Below are positions 41,767 to 50,408 of a stretch of 59,886 bases of DNA, piece by piece (position 1 is the stretch's first letter; each line of letters starts with the position of its first letter). Source of the DNA: Chromobacterium piscinae. GTDB taxonomy: Bacteria > Pseudomonadota > Gammaproteobacteria > Burkholderiales > Chromobacteriaceae. Below the pieces are notes generated by a model. That model was not told the origin of the DNA and made no database searches. It saw only the letters and a list, made by a program, of their open reading frames with translations. The translations under genes and the position numbers were made by a program. The DNA lies in assembly GCF_021129175.1 (NCBI RefSeq), contig NZ_JAJOHV010000067.1, positions 1 through 59,886 of the forward strand, in the 5' to 3' direction.

Positions 41767-43146
41767 ATGCAGAAGCAACGTACGACCAGCCAATGGCGCG
41801 AACTGGATGCCGCCCATCACCTGCATCCGTTTACCGATACCGCATCGCTGAACCAGGCGGGCGCGCGCGTGATGACGCGCGGAGAAGGCATCTATCTGTG
41901 GGATTCGGACGGCAACAAGATCATCGACGGCATGGCCGGCCTATGGTGTGTGAACGTCGGCTACGGCCGCAAGGATTTCTCCGAGGTGGCGCGCCGCCAG
42001 ATGGAAGAGCTGCCGTTCTACAACACCTTCTTCAAGACCACGCATCCGGCGGTGGTCGAACTGTCCCGCCTGCTGGCCGAAGTGACGCCAGCCGGCTTCG
42101 ACCACGTGTTTTACACCAACTCCGGCTCCGAGTCGGTGGACACCATGATCCGCATGGTGCGCCGCTACTGGGACGTGCAGGGCAAGCCGGAGAAGAAGAC
42201 GCTGATCGGCCGTTGGAACGGCTATCACGGCTCCACCATCGGCGGCGCCAGTCTGGGAGGCATGAAGTACATGCATGAGCAGGGCGATCTGCCGATTCCG
42301 GGCATGGCCCATATCGAGCAGCCGTGGTGGTACAAGCACGGCAAGGACATGACGCCGGACGAATTCGGCGTGGTGGCCGCGCGCTGGCTGGACGAGAAGA
42401 TCCAGGAGATCGGCGCCGACAAGGTGGCCGCTTTTGTCGCCGAACCCATCCAGGGCGCTGGCGGGGTGATCATACCGCCAGCCACCTACTGGCCGGAAAT
42501 CGAGCGCATCTGCCGCAAGCACGATGTGTTGATTGTGGCGGATGAAGTGATCTGCGGTTTCGGCCGCACCGGCGAATGGTTCGGCCATCAGCATTTCGGC
42601 TTCCAGCCTGACCTGTTCACCGCGGCCAAGGGCTTGTCGTCGGGCTACTTGCCGATCGGCGCGGTGTTCGTCGGCAAGCGCGTGGCGGAAGGCCTGATCG
42701 CCGGCGGCGACTTCAACCACGGCTTCACCTATTCCGGCCATCCGGTCTGCGCCGCGGTGGCGCACGCCAATGTGGTGGCGCTGCGAGACGAGGGCATCGT
42801 CCAGCGCGTCAAGGACGACATCGGTCCTTACATGCAGAAGCGTTGGCGCGAGACCTTCAGTCAGTTCGAGCACGTGGACGACGTGCGCGGCGTCGGCCTG
42901 ATCCAGGCCTTCACGCTGGTGAAGAACAAGGCGAAGCGCGAGCTGTTCCCTGATTTCGGCGAGGTCGGCACGCTATGCCGCGACATCTTCTTCCGCAACA
43001 ACCTGATCATGCGCGCTTGCGGCGACCATATCGTATGTTCGCCGCCGCTGGTGATGACGCGAGCCGAAGTGGATGAAATGCTGGGGGTGGCGGCGCGTTG
43101 CCTGGCCGAGTTCGAGCAGGCGCTGAAGGCGCGCGGACTGGCCTAG
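41767..43146 (+). CDS. spuC: Polyamine:pyruvate aminotransferase (class III PLP)
   Basis: A 459-residue class III aminotransferase closely matching SpuC: the start QWRELDAAHHLHPFTDTASLN, VYLWDSDGNKIIDGMAGLWCVNVGYG-like segment, VADEVICGFGRTGEWFG with the cofactor Asp, and PLP lysine K288 in FTAAKGLSSGYLPIG. It transfers the amino group of putrescine (or its gamma-glutamyl form) to pyruvate, giving alanine and an aminoaldehyde for PuuC. Here it takes the role that the oxidase PuuB has in E. coli; no puuB or puuP lies in the cluster. GGAAGGAAG precedes the ATG. A terminator follows. Confidence 0.92.
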   Translation: MQKQRTTSQWRELDAAHHLHPFTDTASLNQAGARVMTRGEGIYLWDSDGNKIIDGMAGLWCVNVGYGRKDFSEVARRQMEELPFYNTFFKTTHPAVVELSRLLAEVTPAGFDHVFYTNSGSESVDTMIRMVRRYWDVQGKPEKKTLIGRWNGYHGSTIGGASLGGMKYMHEQGDLPIPGMAHIEQPWWYKHGKDMTPDEFGVVAARWLDEKIQEIGADKVAAFVAEPIQGAGGVIIPPATYWPEIERICRKHDVLIVADEVICGFGRTGEWFGHQHFGFQPDLFTAAKGLSSGYLPIGAVFVGKRVAEGLIAGGDFNHGFTYSGHPVCAAVAHANVVALRDEGIVQRVKDDIGPYMQKRWRETFSQFEHVDDVRGVGLIQAFTLVKNKAKRELFPDFGEVGTLCRDIFFRNNLIMRACGDHIVCSPPLVMTRAEVDEMLGVAARCLAEFEQALKARGLA

Positions 43147-43164
43147 CGCCGGCTATGCTGGTGT

Positions 43165-43191
43165 GGGGGCGGCCTCGCCCCCGCCTTTTTT
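43165..43191 (+). terminator. Rho-independent terminator after spuC
   Basis: Stem GGGGGCG/CGCCCCC with a GCCT loop is followed after four bases by six T, ending the ald-spuABC operon. Confidence 0.85.
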
Positions 43192-43208
43192 GCAGGGAAT
43201 GAAGCGGG

Positions 43209-43248
43209 TTGATACAATTCCACCCGCTTTTTCTATTATTTCTATAAT
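43209..43248 (+). promoter_or_regulatory. Candidate promoter of the motAB operon
   Basis: TTGATA at 43209-43214 is followed after 19 bases by TATTAT (43234-43239); a perfect TATAAT also lies at 43243-43248. Both are 70-80 bases before motA. I did not find a flagellar sigma28 match in this gap. Confidence 0.4.
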
Positions 43249-43318
43249 GAATTGCAAAAAGGCATGCTGTAATACAAATAACGGCATGAGGCAATAAAAC
43301 AAATACAGGACTTGGCGC

Positions 43319-44173
43319 ATGTTCGTCGCAATCGGGTATCTCATCATTCTGGGCTCGGTGCTTGGGGGCTTCATCGCTGCGGGGGGACATGTCGCCGCGC
43401 TGATGCAACCGCTGGAGGTCGTGATGATCGCCGGCGCGGCCATTGGCGCTTTCGTCGTCGCCAATGGCGGCGCGCCGCTGAAGGCCACCACCAAGGCGCT
43501 TCCCACCGTATTCAAGGGCAGTTCCTACGGCAAGGCTTTCTACATGGATCTGTTTTCCTTGCTGTTCGAGATACTGACCAAGGTGCGCAAGGAAGGCCTG
43601 ATGTCGATCGAAGCCGACGTTGAAAATCCCGAATCCAGCCCGGTTTTCTCCAAGTACCCCACCGTCATGCATGACCACCATGTGGTCGAGTTCATTTGCG
43701 ACTACCTGCGGCTGATGGTTGGCGGCAACCTCAACGCCTTCGAGATCGAGAACCTGATGGACGTCGAGATCGAAACCCACCACCACGAGGGCGAGGTGCC
43801 TGTGTCGGCGGTCAAGGGCCTGGCCGACGGCCTGCCGGCTTTCGGTATCGTGGCCGCGGTGATGGGCGTGGTGCACACGATGGAATCAGTGGGCGCGCCG
43901 CCGTCCGAACTCGGCATGCTGATCGCGCACGCGCTGGTGGGCACCTTCCTCGGTATTTTGCTCGCCTACGGCTTCGTCGGCCCGCTGGGCACCATTCTTG
44001 AGCACAAGCTGGCCGAGGGCACCCGCGTCTATCAGACGATCAAAGTCACGTTGCTGGCCAGTCTGAACGGCTACGCTCCGCAGGTGGCGGTGGAGTTCGG
44101 CCGCAAGGCGCTGTCCTCGATGGACCGCCCGTCGTTCAAGGAACTGGAAGATCACGTCAAGCAGAAGAAATAA
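43319..44173 (+). CDS. motA: Flagellar motor stator protein MotA
   Basis: A 284-residue inner-membrane protein with four helices (about residues 2-20, 35-55, 170-190 and 202-225) and a large cytoplasmic loop that contacts the FliG rotor. GLADGLPAFGIVAAVMGVVHTM and LVGTFLGILLAYGFVGPLG hold the conserved prolines (one in LADGLPAFG) and channel-lining residues. With MotB it forms the proton-driven stator. Four bases of context and 18 bases to motB indicate one operon. Confidence 0.96.
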   Translation: MFVAIGYLIILGSVLGGFIAAGGHVAALMQPLEVVMIAGAAIGAFVVANGGAPLKATTKALPTVFKGSSYGKAFYMDLFSLLFEILTKVRKEGLMSIEADVENPESSPVFSKYPTVMHDHHVVEFICDYLRLMVGGNLNAFEIENLMDVEIETHHHEGEVPVSAVKGLADGLPAFGIVAAVMGVVHTMESVGAPPSELGMLIAHALVGTFLGILLAYGFVGPLGTILEHKLAEGTRVYQTIKVTLLASLNGYAPQVAVEFGRKALSSMDRPSFKELEDHVKQKK

Positions 44174-44191
44174 GCCGGGCAGGGGACAGAA

Positions 44192-45109
44192 ATGGCCGAT
44201 GAATCGCAACGACCGATAATCGTCAAGAAAATCAAGAAGGGGGGGCACGGCCATCACGGCGGCGCCTGGAAAATCGCCTATGCCGACTTCGTGACGGCGA
44301 TGATGGCGTTCTTCCTGTTGATGTGGCTGCTGGGGTCCGCGTCGCAAGGCACCTTGAGCGGGATTTCCGAATACTTCAAGACGCCGCTGAAAGTCGCCAT
44401 GTCCGGCGGGGCGGGCGCGGGCGACGCCACCTCGGTGATCAAGGGCGGTGGCAACGATCTGACCAAGCAGGCCGGCCAGGTCAACAAGGCCGGCTCCAAG
44501 CAGGAAGAGATCATGCAGAAGCAGAAGGAGCAGGCCAGCCTGAACCAACTGCAGCAGAAAATCCAGCAGACCATAGACCAGAGCGATCTGTTCAAGCAGT
44601 ACAAGAACCAGCTGAAGCTGGAAATGACGCCGGAAGGGCTGAAAATCCAGATCGTCGACGAGCAGAACCGGCCGATGTTCGATTCCGGCAGCTCGCGCAT
44701 GCTGCCGCATACCCGGGTGCTGCTGCAGCAACTGGCTTCGGAACTGAACCAGCTGCCCAACAGGATCAGCATTTCCGGCCACACCGACGCCAAGCCTTTC
44801 GCCGGCGGACAAGGCGGCTACAGCAACTGGGAGCTGTCGGCCGACCGGGCCAACACCGCCCGCCGCGAGCTGGTGGCCGGCGGCCTCTCCGAGAACAAGA
44901 TCCTGCGCGTGGTGGGCTTGTCGTCCGCCAATCCGCTGATCAAGAGCGATGTATTCAGCCCTGAGAACCGCCGCATCACCATCGTGGTGCTGAACAAGGA
45001 CGCCGAGTCGTCGATACTCAACGACGGGTTCAAGCCGCAGATGAATCAGGAAGTGATAGGCGGGCCGCAGCAAGGCGGCGAAGCGGCTCCGCAGCCGAAC
45101 GAGCCCTGA
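44192..45109 (+). CDS. motB: Flagellar motor stator protein MotB
   Basis: A 305-residue stator protein. A basic cytoplasmic N-terminus (IIVKKIKKGGHGHHGG) precedes one membrane helix, AYADFVTAMMAFFLLMWLLG, with the proton-carrying Asp32 at the same position as in E. coli. Residues about 150-275 form the OmpA-like peptidoglycan-binding domain (ISISGHTDAKPF...LSADRANTARREL...NRRITIVVL). Asp rather than a sodium-type signature supports a proton stator. The stop is 4 bases before the methyltransferase start. Confidence 0.96.
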   Translation: MADESQRPIIVKKIKKGGHGHHGGAWKIAYADFVTAMMAFFLLMWLLGSASQGTLSGISEYFKTPLKVAMSGGAGAGDATSVIKGGGNDLTKQAGQVNKAGSKQEEIMQKQKEQASLNQLQQKIQQTIDQSDLFKQYKNQLKLEMTPEGLKIQIVDEQNRPMFDSGSSRMLPHTRVLLQQLASELNQLPNRISISGHTDAKPFAGGQGGYSNWELSADRANTARRELVAGGLSENKILRVVGLSSANPLIKSDVFSPENRRITIVVLNKDAESSILNDGFKPQMNQEVIGGPQQGGEAAPQPNEP

Positions 45110-45113
45110 GCGC

Positions 45114-45854
45114 ATGAGGCGGCTGCGCCATCCGCTGCTTCAATTGCTCGCCTGCGTCGGCGCTTGGATTTTCATCGCGCCGGCTTTGCATTTGTTGCCT
45201 TGGGCCGCGCTGCAGGGGCTGTTGGCGGGCTTGTGCGCCGTCGCCTTGCGCTTGCCGGGCTGGCAGCGCCTCGCGCATGGATTGTTCATGCCTGCGGTGG
45301 CGCTGGCCAGCCTGGCTGGCGTCGCGCCGGGCTGGTACCTGGCGGCGTTGCTGCTGACGCTGGCTCTGGGGCGCAACGCGCTGGTGGAGCGGGTGCCGCT
45401 TTACCGTTCCGCGGCCGCGGTGGCGGAACGGCTGGCGGAGCGGCTGGCCGGCGGCGTGTCTTTGCTCGAGGCCGGCTGCGGCGATGGCCGGCTGGCCCTG
45501 CAATTGACGCTTCGCCGGCCGGACCTGCGCATGCTGGCATTGGAGAATGCTCTGGGTAGCTGGCTGCTGGCCCGTTTGCGTTGGTGGCGGGCAGGGCGGC
45601 CAGTCCGACTGGTGTTTGCCTGCCGCAATTTTTGGAGCGAGGATTGGGGGGGGTATGACGCGATTTACGTGTTCTTGTCGCCGGAGCCCATGCCTAGGGT
45701 CTGGAGCAAGTTCGTTGCCGAGGGCCGGGCCGACAGCCTGCTCATCAGCAACACCTTTTCCGTGCCCGGCATCGAACCGGACGAATGCATTCCTCTCGAC
45801 GGCCCTTTGCAAAAAGAACTATTGATCTGGCACCATCCAAATGGACCTCGATAA
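45114..45854 (+). CDS. Membrane-anchored SAM-dependent methyltransferase-like protein
   Basis: A 246-residue protein. Residues 1-85 are very hydrophobic, forming two to four membrane helices (LLACVGAWIFIAPALHLLP and APGWYLAALLLTLALG). The rest is a short class I methyltransferase core with motif I LLEAGCGDGRLALQL near residue 120, then MLALEN and YDAIYVFLSPEPM. Similar proteins exist in Neisseriales/Burkholderiales without known function. It begins 4 bases after motB and overlaps the HDOD gene by 14 bases, tying it to the stator operon. The core is short, so activity should not be assumed. Confidence 0.75.
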   Translation: MRRLRHPLLQLLACVGAWIFIAPALHLLPWAALQGLLAGLCAVALRLPGWQRLAHGLFMPAVALASLAGVAPGWYLAALLLTLALGRNALVERVPLYRSAAAVAERLAERLAGGVSLLEAGCGDGRLALQLTLRRPDLRMLALENALGSWLLARLRWWRAGRPVRLVFACRNFWSEDWGGYDAIYVFLSPEPMPRVWSKFVAEGRADSLLISNTFSVPGIEPDECIPLDGPLQKELLIWHHPNGPR

Positions 45855-47160
45855 CTGGACCAAGACCATCGCGGAACGGCGGTGGCCGATTCTGCCCGAC
45901 ACGTTGTTGGAGCTGCGCGACGCTTGCGCCCGCCACAGCGATCTGATCAATTTCACCGACCTGGCCAATCTGTGCCTGTCCGATCCTTTTCTGCTGCTGG
46001 ATCTGTTCCGGGTGGTGGGCAATTCGCGCGCGCTGCAGCGCAACGAGAGCATCCCCGCGGTGGAGCAGACGCTGCTGCTGATGGGGTTGGAGGCGGTGGT
46101 GGTGCGTTTCAATCGCATCGAGCCGCTGGACGCCGCCGAGGGCAAGTTGGACGCGGATGTTTACGAAGCGGTTGGCGACTGGATGGCGCGCAGCCGGGTG
46201 GCGGCCCTGATCGTCAAGGAGTGGCTGTCCATCATGGGCGATTTGAAAGTAGAGGACTGCTTCGTCTCCGCGCTGCTGTACAACCTGCCGGCCTGCATCT
46301 ACATGATTCAGCGCAACCGCTTGCCGGACAAGCCGCTGCTGCAGGAGATGTCCGAGGCGTTCAACGCCGATTACGGCAAGATCCTGCAATCCTTCGTGAA
46401 GCACATGCCGCTGCCGAGCGGATTCAACACGCTGTTGGGGCCGGGCGTGCCCAACAAGCGGCGCCAGTTGCTGAAGCTGGCCATTGCCACGGCGAACTCG
46501 CTGGATCATGGCATCGCGCGCAGCACCTGGCTGGTGGGGGTGGACACCGCGGCCAAGATGATCAATTGCATGCCGGAGATGGCTTACAACGCCGTGGTGC
46601 ATGCCGCGCTAAAGGTGGCTAAGCGTCCGCATGTGGTCGGCTATACCTTCCCGGCGCGCGCGCTGCTGCTGCTGACCGATAACGGCAAGAAGCCGGAAAT
46701 GAAGAAGGCTCAGGCGCTGTCCGACGCCGACCAGCTTGAGAATGCGATTCGGGAGTCGATACGCTTTCTGGCCAACGATCTCAAGTTCGAACGCGTGCTG
46801 TATTACCATTACGAGCACGATCTGCACGCGTTGAAGCTGCGCTATCAGGTAGGCGTGGAGGCGGACAACCCGCTGCGCAAGCTCCAGGTGGAGCTGGAGC
46901 CGGGCAGCTTCTTCGGCGTGTTCACCGGCAAGCCGCAAAGCTTCCACGCGCCGTCCGATGTCCGCCAGCAGCTGAGCCGGCGTTATGAGGACGAATTCTT
47001 CCAGCACATCGGCGACGGCGAATTCGCGCTGATGACCTTGTTCGGCGGACACAGGCTCGGCGGCGTGTTTTATGTCGACAACGCGCGCACCGGCCGCGCG
47101 ATAGACGACGCTACCTACCATCGCTTCAAGGATCTGATCAGCCGACTGGCCCAGCATTGA
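45841..47160 (+). CDS. HDOD-GAF domain protein
   Basis: A 439-residue soluble protein. Residues about 15-220 form an HDOD domain, seen in PILPDTLLELRDACARHSDLINFTDLANLCLSDPFLLLDLFRVVGN and SALLYNLPACIYM; HDOD domains lack the HD metal residues and act in signalling. Residues about 295-435 form a GAF-like sensor (LKFERVLYYHYEHDL ... FALMTLFGGHRLGGVFYVDNAR). HDOD proteins influence motility or cyclic di-GMP signalling in several bacteria. Its overlap with the methyltransferase and proximity to motAB suggest stator or motility control. Confidence 0.8.
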   Translation: MDLDNWTKTIAERRWPILPDTLLELRDACARHSDLINFTDLANLCLSDPFLLLDLFRVVGNSRALQRNESIPAVEQTLLLMGLEAVVVRFNRIEPLDAAEGKLDADVYEAVGDWMARSRVAALIVKEWLSIMGDLKVEDCFVSALLYNLPACIYMIQRNRLPDKPLLQEMSEAFNADYGKILQSFVKHMPLPSGFNTLLGPGVPNKRRQLLKLAIATANSLDHGIARSTWLVGVDTAAKMINCMPEMAYNAVVHAALKVAKRPHVVGYTFPARALLLLTDNGKKPEMKKAQALSDADQLENAIRESIRFLANDLKFERVLYYHYEHDLHALKLRYQVGVEADNPLRKLQVELEPGSFFGVFTGKPQSFHAPSDVRQQLSRRYEDEFFQHIGDGEFALMTLFGGHRLGGVFYVDNARTGRAIDDATYHRFKDLISRLAQH

Positions 47161-47225
47161 TGCAAGAAGGCGCGGGGGCGGGTAAACTCTGCCCCTTCGC
47201 TTAGCGCCGCATCGGCAGAATCGAC

Positions 47226-48023
47226 ATGCATCACATCTCCAAGACCATCACGTCTCCCCACAACGACGAAGTCAAGGCGCTGGCCAGATTGGTCCAGCAC
47301 AGCCGCGACCGCCGCAAGGAAGGCGTGATGGTGTTGGAGGGCATCCACCTGGCCGAATCCTGTCTGCAGGCGGGCGGCATCTTGTCGCGGGTCTATCTGA
47401 ACGAGGCGATGGCCGGCAAGCCGGAAGTGCAGAGGCTGCTGGCTGGCTTGCCCGCCGGGTGCGCGGTGATCGCGATGCCTGAAGCGGTGATGGCCAAGGT
47501 GACAGCGCTGTCCAGCGCCGGCGAGCTGCTGGCGCTGAGCCCGCGGCCGAGCCCGGAGCAGCCGCCGGCGGCAGCCGCCCGGGTGTTGCTGGAAGACATC
47601 CAGGACCCGGGCAATCTAGGTACCATCCTGCGCACGGCCGCCGCGGCCGGCGTGTACGACGTTTTCCTGTCCAAGGGCTGTGTGGACGTGTTCTCTCCCA
47701 AGGTGCTGCGCGCTGGCATGGGCGCGCATTTCGCGCTGCGCATACATGAGCACGCCGACCTCGCCGATGAGCTGCGCCGCTTCGGCGGACGCCGGCTGGT
47801 CACGCATCTGGAGGGTTCCAGCTCCTTGTACGGTCATGACCTGACCGGGCCGGTGGCCTTCGTGTTCGGCAACGAGGGAGCGGGCGTCAGCGACGCGCTG
47901 CTGGCGCTGGCGGACGCGCGCATCCGCATCCCGATGCCCGGCCACGCGGAGTCGTTGAATGTGGCGATGGCGGCGACGATCTGCCTGTTCGAGCGGGTGA
48001 GGCAGCAGGAAAAGCCGGCCTGA
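47226..48023 (+). CDS. SpoU/TrmH-family RNA methyltransferase
   Basis: A 265-residue trefoil-knot (SPOUT) 2'-O-ribose methyltransferase. The N-terminal substrate-binding domain (HNDEVKALARLVQHSRDRRKEGVMVLEGIHL) resembles RlmB/TrmH relatives, and the knot motifs are LLEDIQDPGNLGTILRTAAAAG, VFVFGNEGAGVSDALL and IPMPGHAESLNVAMAATICLFE. It modifies rRNA or tRNA; the target is not predictable. It starts 65 bases after the HDOD gene and is convergent with the PrpF-like gene. Confidence 0.9.
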   Translation: MHHISKTITSPHNDEVKALARLVQHSRDRRKEGVMVLEGIHLAESCLQAGGILSRVYLNEAMAGKPEVQRLLAGLPAGCAVIAMPEAVMAKVTALSSAGELLALSPRPSPEQPPAAAARVLLEDIQDPGNLGTILRTAAAAGVYDVFLSKGCVDVFSPKVLRAGMGAHFALRIHEHADLADELRRFGGRRLVTHLEGSSSLYGHDLTGPVAFVFGNEGAGVSDALLALADARIRIPMPGHAESLNVAMAATICLFERVRQQEKPA

Positions 48024-48074
48024 CGCGGCATCGGCCGCGCTCCGCTTGCTTTCATGTCCGGCCGGCAGGACAGC

Positions 48075-49184
48075 TCAGTCCAGCGGGATGAACACCTCGC
48101 CGCGCATCAGCGGACGCGCGGTGCGGGTCAGCACCACCTCGTCCACTTTCCAGCCCAGCGAATCCAGGCCCAGCACGGCTTCCAAAGTCAGCCGGCCGCT
48201 GGGGTGGCTGAAGGTCAGCGGCATGCCGCGCACGGGTCCGCCGGCCAGTTCGGCCGGCAGCGTGCCCTCGGTCGCGCAGGCGCAGGCGAGGGCGATGGCG
48301 TCGGTGCCGGGATAGGCGGGATGCAGCTTGCCCATCGACAGCGCGCGGGCGTGCAGCGCGCAGTCCGGATCGCCGTCTTGCGACAGGAAGCTGATCTTGG
48401 GCGTGGCCGGATATTCGCGTCCGGCGGCGAAGATGTCATCGGCCAAGCCGATGGCCACCGTGGCGGCGGCGCGCGCCATCTCCAGCCGGCGCATGATGGC
48501 GGGATCGATCTCGGCGGCGGTTTCGCGGCCCTTCAGGCCGAAGTCGCGGGCGCGGACGAACAGGGTGGGGTTGCCGGCGTCTATCAGCGTGGCGTCCACC
48601 TGGCTGCCGTCGGGCAGCTTCAATTTGTCCATCAGCAGGCCGGTGGGGAACATCTCGCTGCAGTCGCCGGCCGGATCCAGATAGCGCAGCCGGATTGGCG
48701 CGCCGGGGAAGGCGACGCCGTCGATGAGGAAGTCGCCCTGCCAGACGGCCTGGCCTTCGAATATTTCCAGTTCGGCCAGGATGCGTTTGCCGACATTGGC
48801 TTGCCAGATGGCGATGGTGGCGACGCCGTCTTCCGGCCGGGCCAATTTTTCCATCACCGCGAACAGCGGCACGGCGGCGGCAAGGTTGCCGCAATTGCCG
48901 GACCAGTCTATCCGCGCCTCGTCGGTGAACACGTGGCCGAACAGCGCGTCCACGTCGCAATCGTCGCGGCGGGAAGGGCTGACGATCACCACCTTGCTGG
49001 AGCGGGTGGTGCCGTTGCCCAGGCCATCGGTTTGCCGGCCGTAAGGATCGGGACTGCCGATCGCGCGCAACAGCAAGCTTTGCCATTGCTCGGTGTCGTC
49101 GGGCAGCGCGTCGGCCCGGATGAACAGGCCCTTGCTGGTGCCGCCGCGCATCAGCGTGGCGGGAAGGCGATAGTCAGTGTCCAT
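48075..49184 (-). CDS. PrpF family isomerase-like protein
   Basis: A 369-residue protein of the PrpF (DUF453) family, diaminopimelate epimerase fold. The start DTDYRLPATLMRGGTSKGLFIRADALP, FGHVFTDEARIDWSGNCGNLAAAV and INAGNP-like IDAGNPTLFVRA are the family blocks; the first Cys active-site region is in SGNCGN. True PrpF isomerises 2-methylaconitate in the methylcitrate cycle, but here no prpB/C/D genes are present. ATG at 49184 has GGGAGGAGG upstream and overlaps the cca stop by one base. Substrate therefore uncertain. Confidence 0.85.
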   Translation of the reverse strand: MDTDYRLPATLMRGGTSKGLFIRADALPDDTEQWQSLLLRAIGSPDPYGRQTDGLGNGTTRSSKVVIVSPSRRDDCDVDALFGHVFTDEARIDWSGNCGNLAAAVPLFAVMEKLARPEDGVATIAIWQANVGKRILAELEIFEGQAVWQGDFLIDGVAFPGAPIRLRYLDPAGDCSEMFPTGLLMDKLKLPDGSQVDATLIDAGNPTLFVRARDFGLKGRETAAEIDPAIMRRLEMARAAATVAIGLADDIFAAGREYPATPKISFLSQDGDPDCALHARALSMGKLHPAYPGTDAIALACACATEGTLPAELAGGPVRGMPLTFSHPSGRLTLEAVLGLDSLGWKVDEVVLTRTARPLMRGEVFIPLD

Positions 49185-50407
49185 CAGTCCTCCTCCCATT
49201 CCTCCTTGCATTTGGAGATGACGGCGATGCGCGCGGCGTCTATCGTGGCCGGGATGGAGGCCTTGTCGGCGCAGCCGGCGGCTATGGCGCCGGCATCAAT
49301 TTGCAGCGTAGCAGCCAGTTGCGCGCGCAGGTAGTCCTTTTGCGGGTAGGCCGCGTTTTCAAAGCTCAGCCGGCCGCGGGCATCGGCCAGGCAGGCGTCC
49401 AGCATCAGCAGGAAACGTTCTGGCCGGCGCAGCGCGTCGCAGTCCTTGAGCATGCGCAGCACCGTTTCCGGTTTCAGCTCCAGCGCCCGGTGGACCTTGG
49501 TGTGATGCACCACGGTGATGTGGGCGAGGTCGCGGCAGTCGTTGGGCACGCGGAGCCGGCGGCACAGCTCGGACAGCGGCGCGATGCCGCCTTCCTCGTG
49601 GCCGATGTGGCGCGGAAGCACGTCGGCCGGCGTCAGCGCCTTGCCCAAGTCGTGGCCCAGCGCGGCGAAGCGCACCGCCAGCGGCTGGCCGGCCGCCGCG
49701 GCGTAGTCCAGCACCCGCATCACGTGGTCGCCGCAATCTATCTCGGGGTGATAGTCGGCGCGTTGCGGCACCCCGAACAGCGCGTCCACCTCGGGCAGGA
49801 TGCGCGCCAGCGCGCCGCACTCGCGCAGCGTCAGGAACATTCGCGACGGCTTGTCTTCCATCAGCCCCTTGGCCAGCTCCTGCCACACCCGCTCAGCGAC
49901 CAGCGCGTCCGCCTCGCCGTCGTCCACCATCTGCCGCATCAGCGCCATGGTTTCCGGCGCGACCGCGAAGTCGAAGCGGGCGGCGAAGCGCGCCAGCCGC
50001 AGGATGCGCACCGGGTCTTCGGCGAAGGCCGGGCTGACGTGGCGCAGCAGGCGCGCCTTCAGGTCTTCCTGGCCGCCGTACGGGTCGGTCAGGCTGCCGT
50101 CGGCCGCCTCGGCGATGGCGTTGATGGTCAGGTCGCGCCGGGCTAGATCCTCTTCCAGCGTCACATCGGGCGAGGTGTGGAAGGTGAAGCCGTGGTAGCC
50201 CCTGGCCACCTTGCGCTCGGTGCGGGCCAGCGCGTATTCCTCATGGGTTTCCGGGTGCAGGAACACCGGGAAGTCCTTGCCCACCGGGCGGTAGCCCTGC
50301 GCCAGCATGTCATCCGGGGTGGCGCCCACCACCACCCAATCCCGGTCCTTGACCGGGAGGTTCAGCAAGCGGTCGCGCACGGCGCCGCCGACGATGTAGA
50401 TTTCCAT
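49184..50407 (-). CDS. cca: CCA-adding tRNA nucleotidyltransferase
   Basis: A 407-residue class II enzyme that adds or repairs the 3' CCA of tRNA. The nucleotidyltransferase head shows GGAVRD at residues 7-12 and the metal-binding Asp21-x-Asp23 in [18 protein letters not shown] and [17 protein letters not shown] follow. An HD domain is present ([22 protein letters not shown]), as in E. coli Cca, suggesting phosphohydrolase activity. The start at 50407 matches the family start; the longer frame upstream lies within the preceding gene. It follows the NDUFA9-like gene by one base. Confidence 0.95.
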   Translation of the reverse strand: MEIYIVGGAVRDRLLNLPVKDRDWVVVGATPDDMLAQGYRPVGKDFPVFLHPETHEEYALARTERKVARGYHGFTFHTSPDVTLEEDLARRDLTINAIAEAADGSLTDPYGGQEDLKARLLRHVSPAFAEDPVRILRLARFAARFDFAVAPETMALMRQMVDDGEADALVAERVWQELAKGLMEDKPSRMFLTLRECGALARILPEVDALFGVPQRADYHPEIDCGDHVMRVLDYAAAAGQPLAVRFAALGHDLGKALTPADVLPRHIGHEEGGIAPLSELCRRLRVPNDCRDLAHITVVHHTKVHRALELKPETVLRMLKDCDALRRPERFLLMLDACLADARGRLSFENAAYPQKDYLRAQLAATLQIDAGAIAAGCADKASIPATIDAARIAVISKCKEEWEED

Positions 50408-50408
50408 C

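Noticed and set aside
43201-43318. A sigma28 (FliA) promoter in front of motA
   Set aside because: No TAAA-N15-GCCGATAA-like sequence was found; only sigma70-like hexamers are visible.
48054-49334. A 426-codon plus-strand frame opposite the PrpF-like gene
   Set aside because: Low-complexity Gly/Gln/Arg composition typical of a shadow frame, and it overlaps the clearly recognisable PrpF frame entirely.
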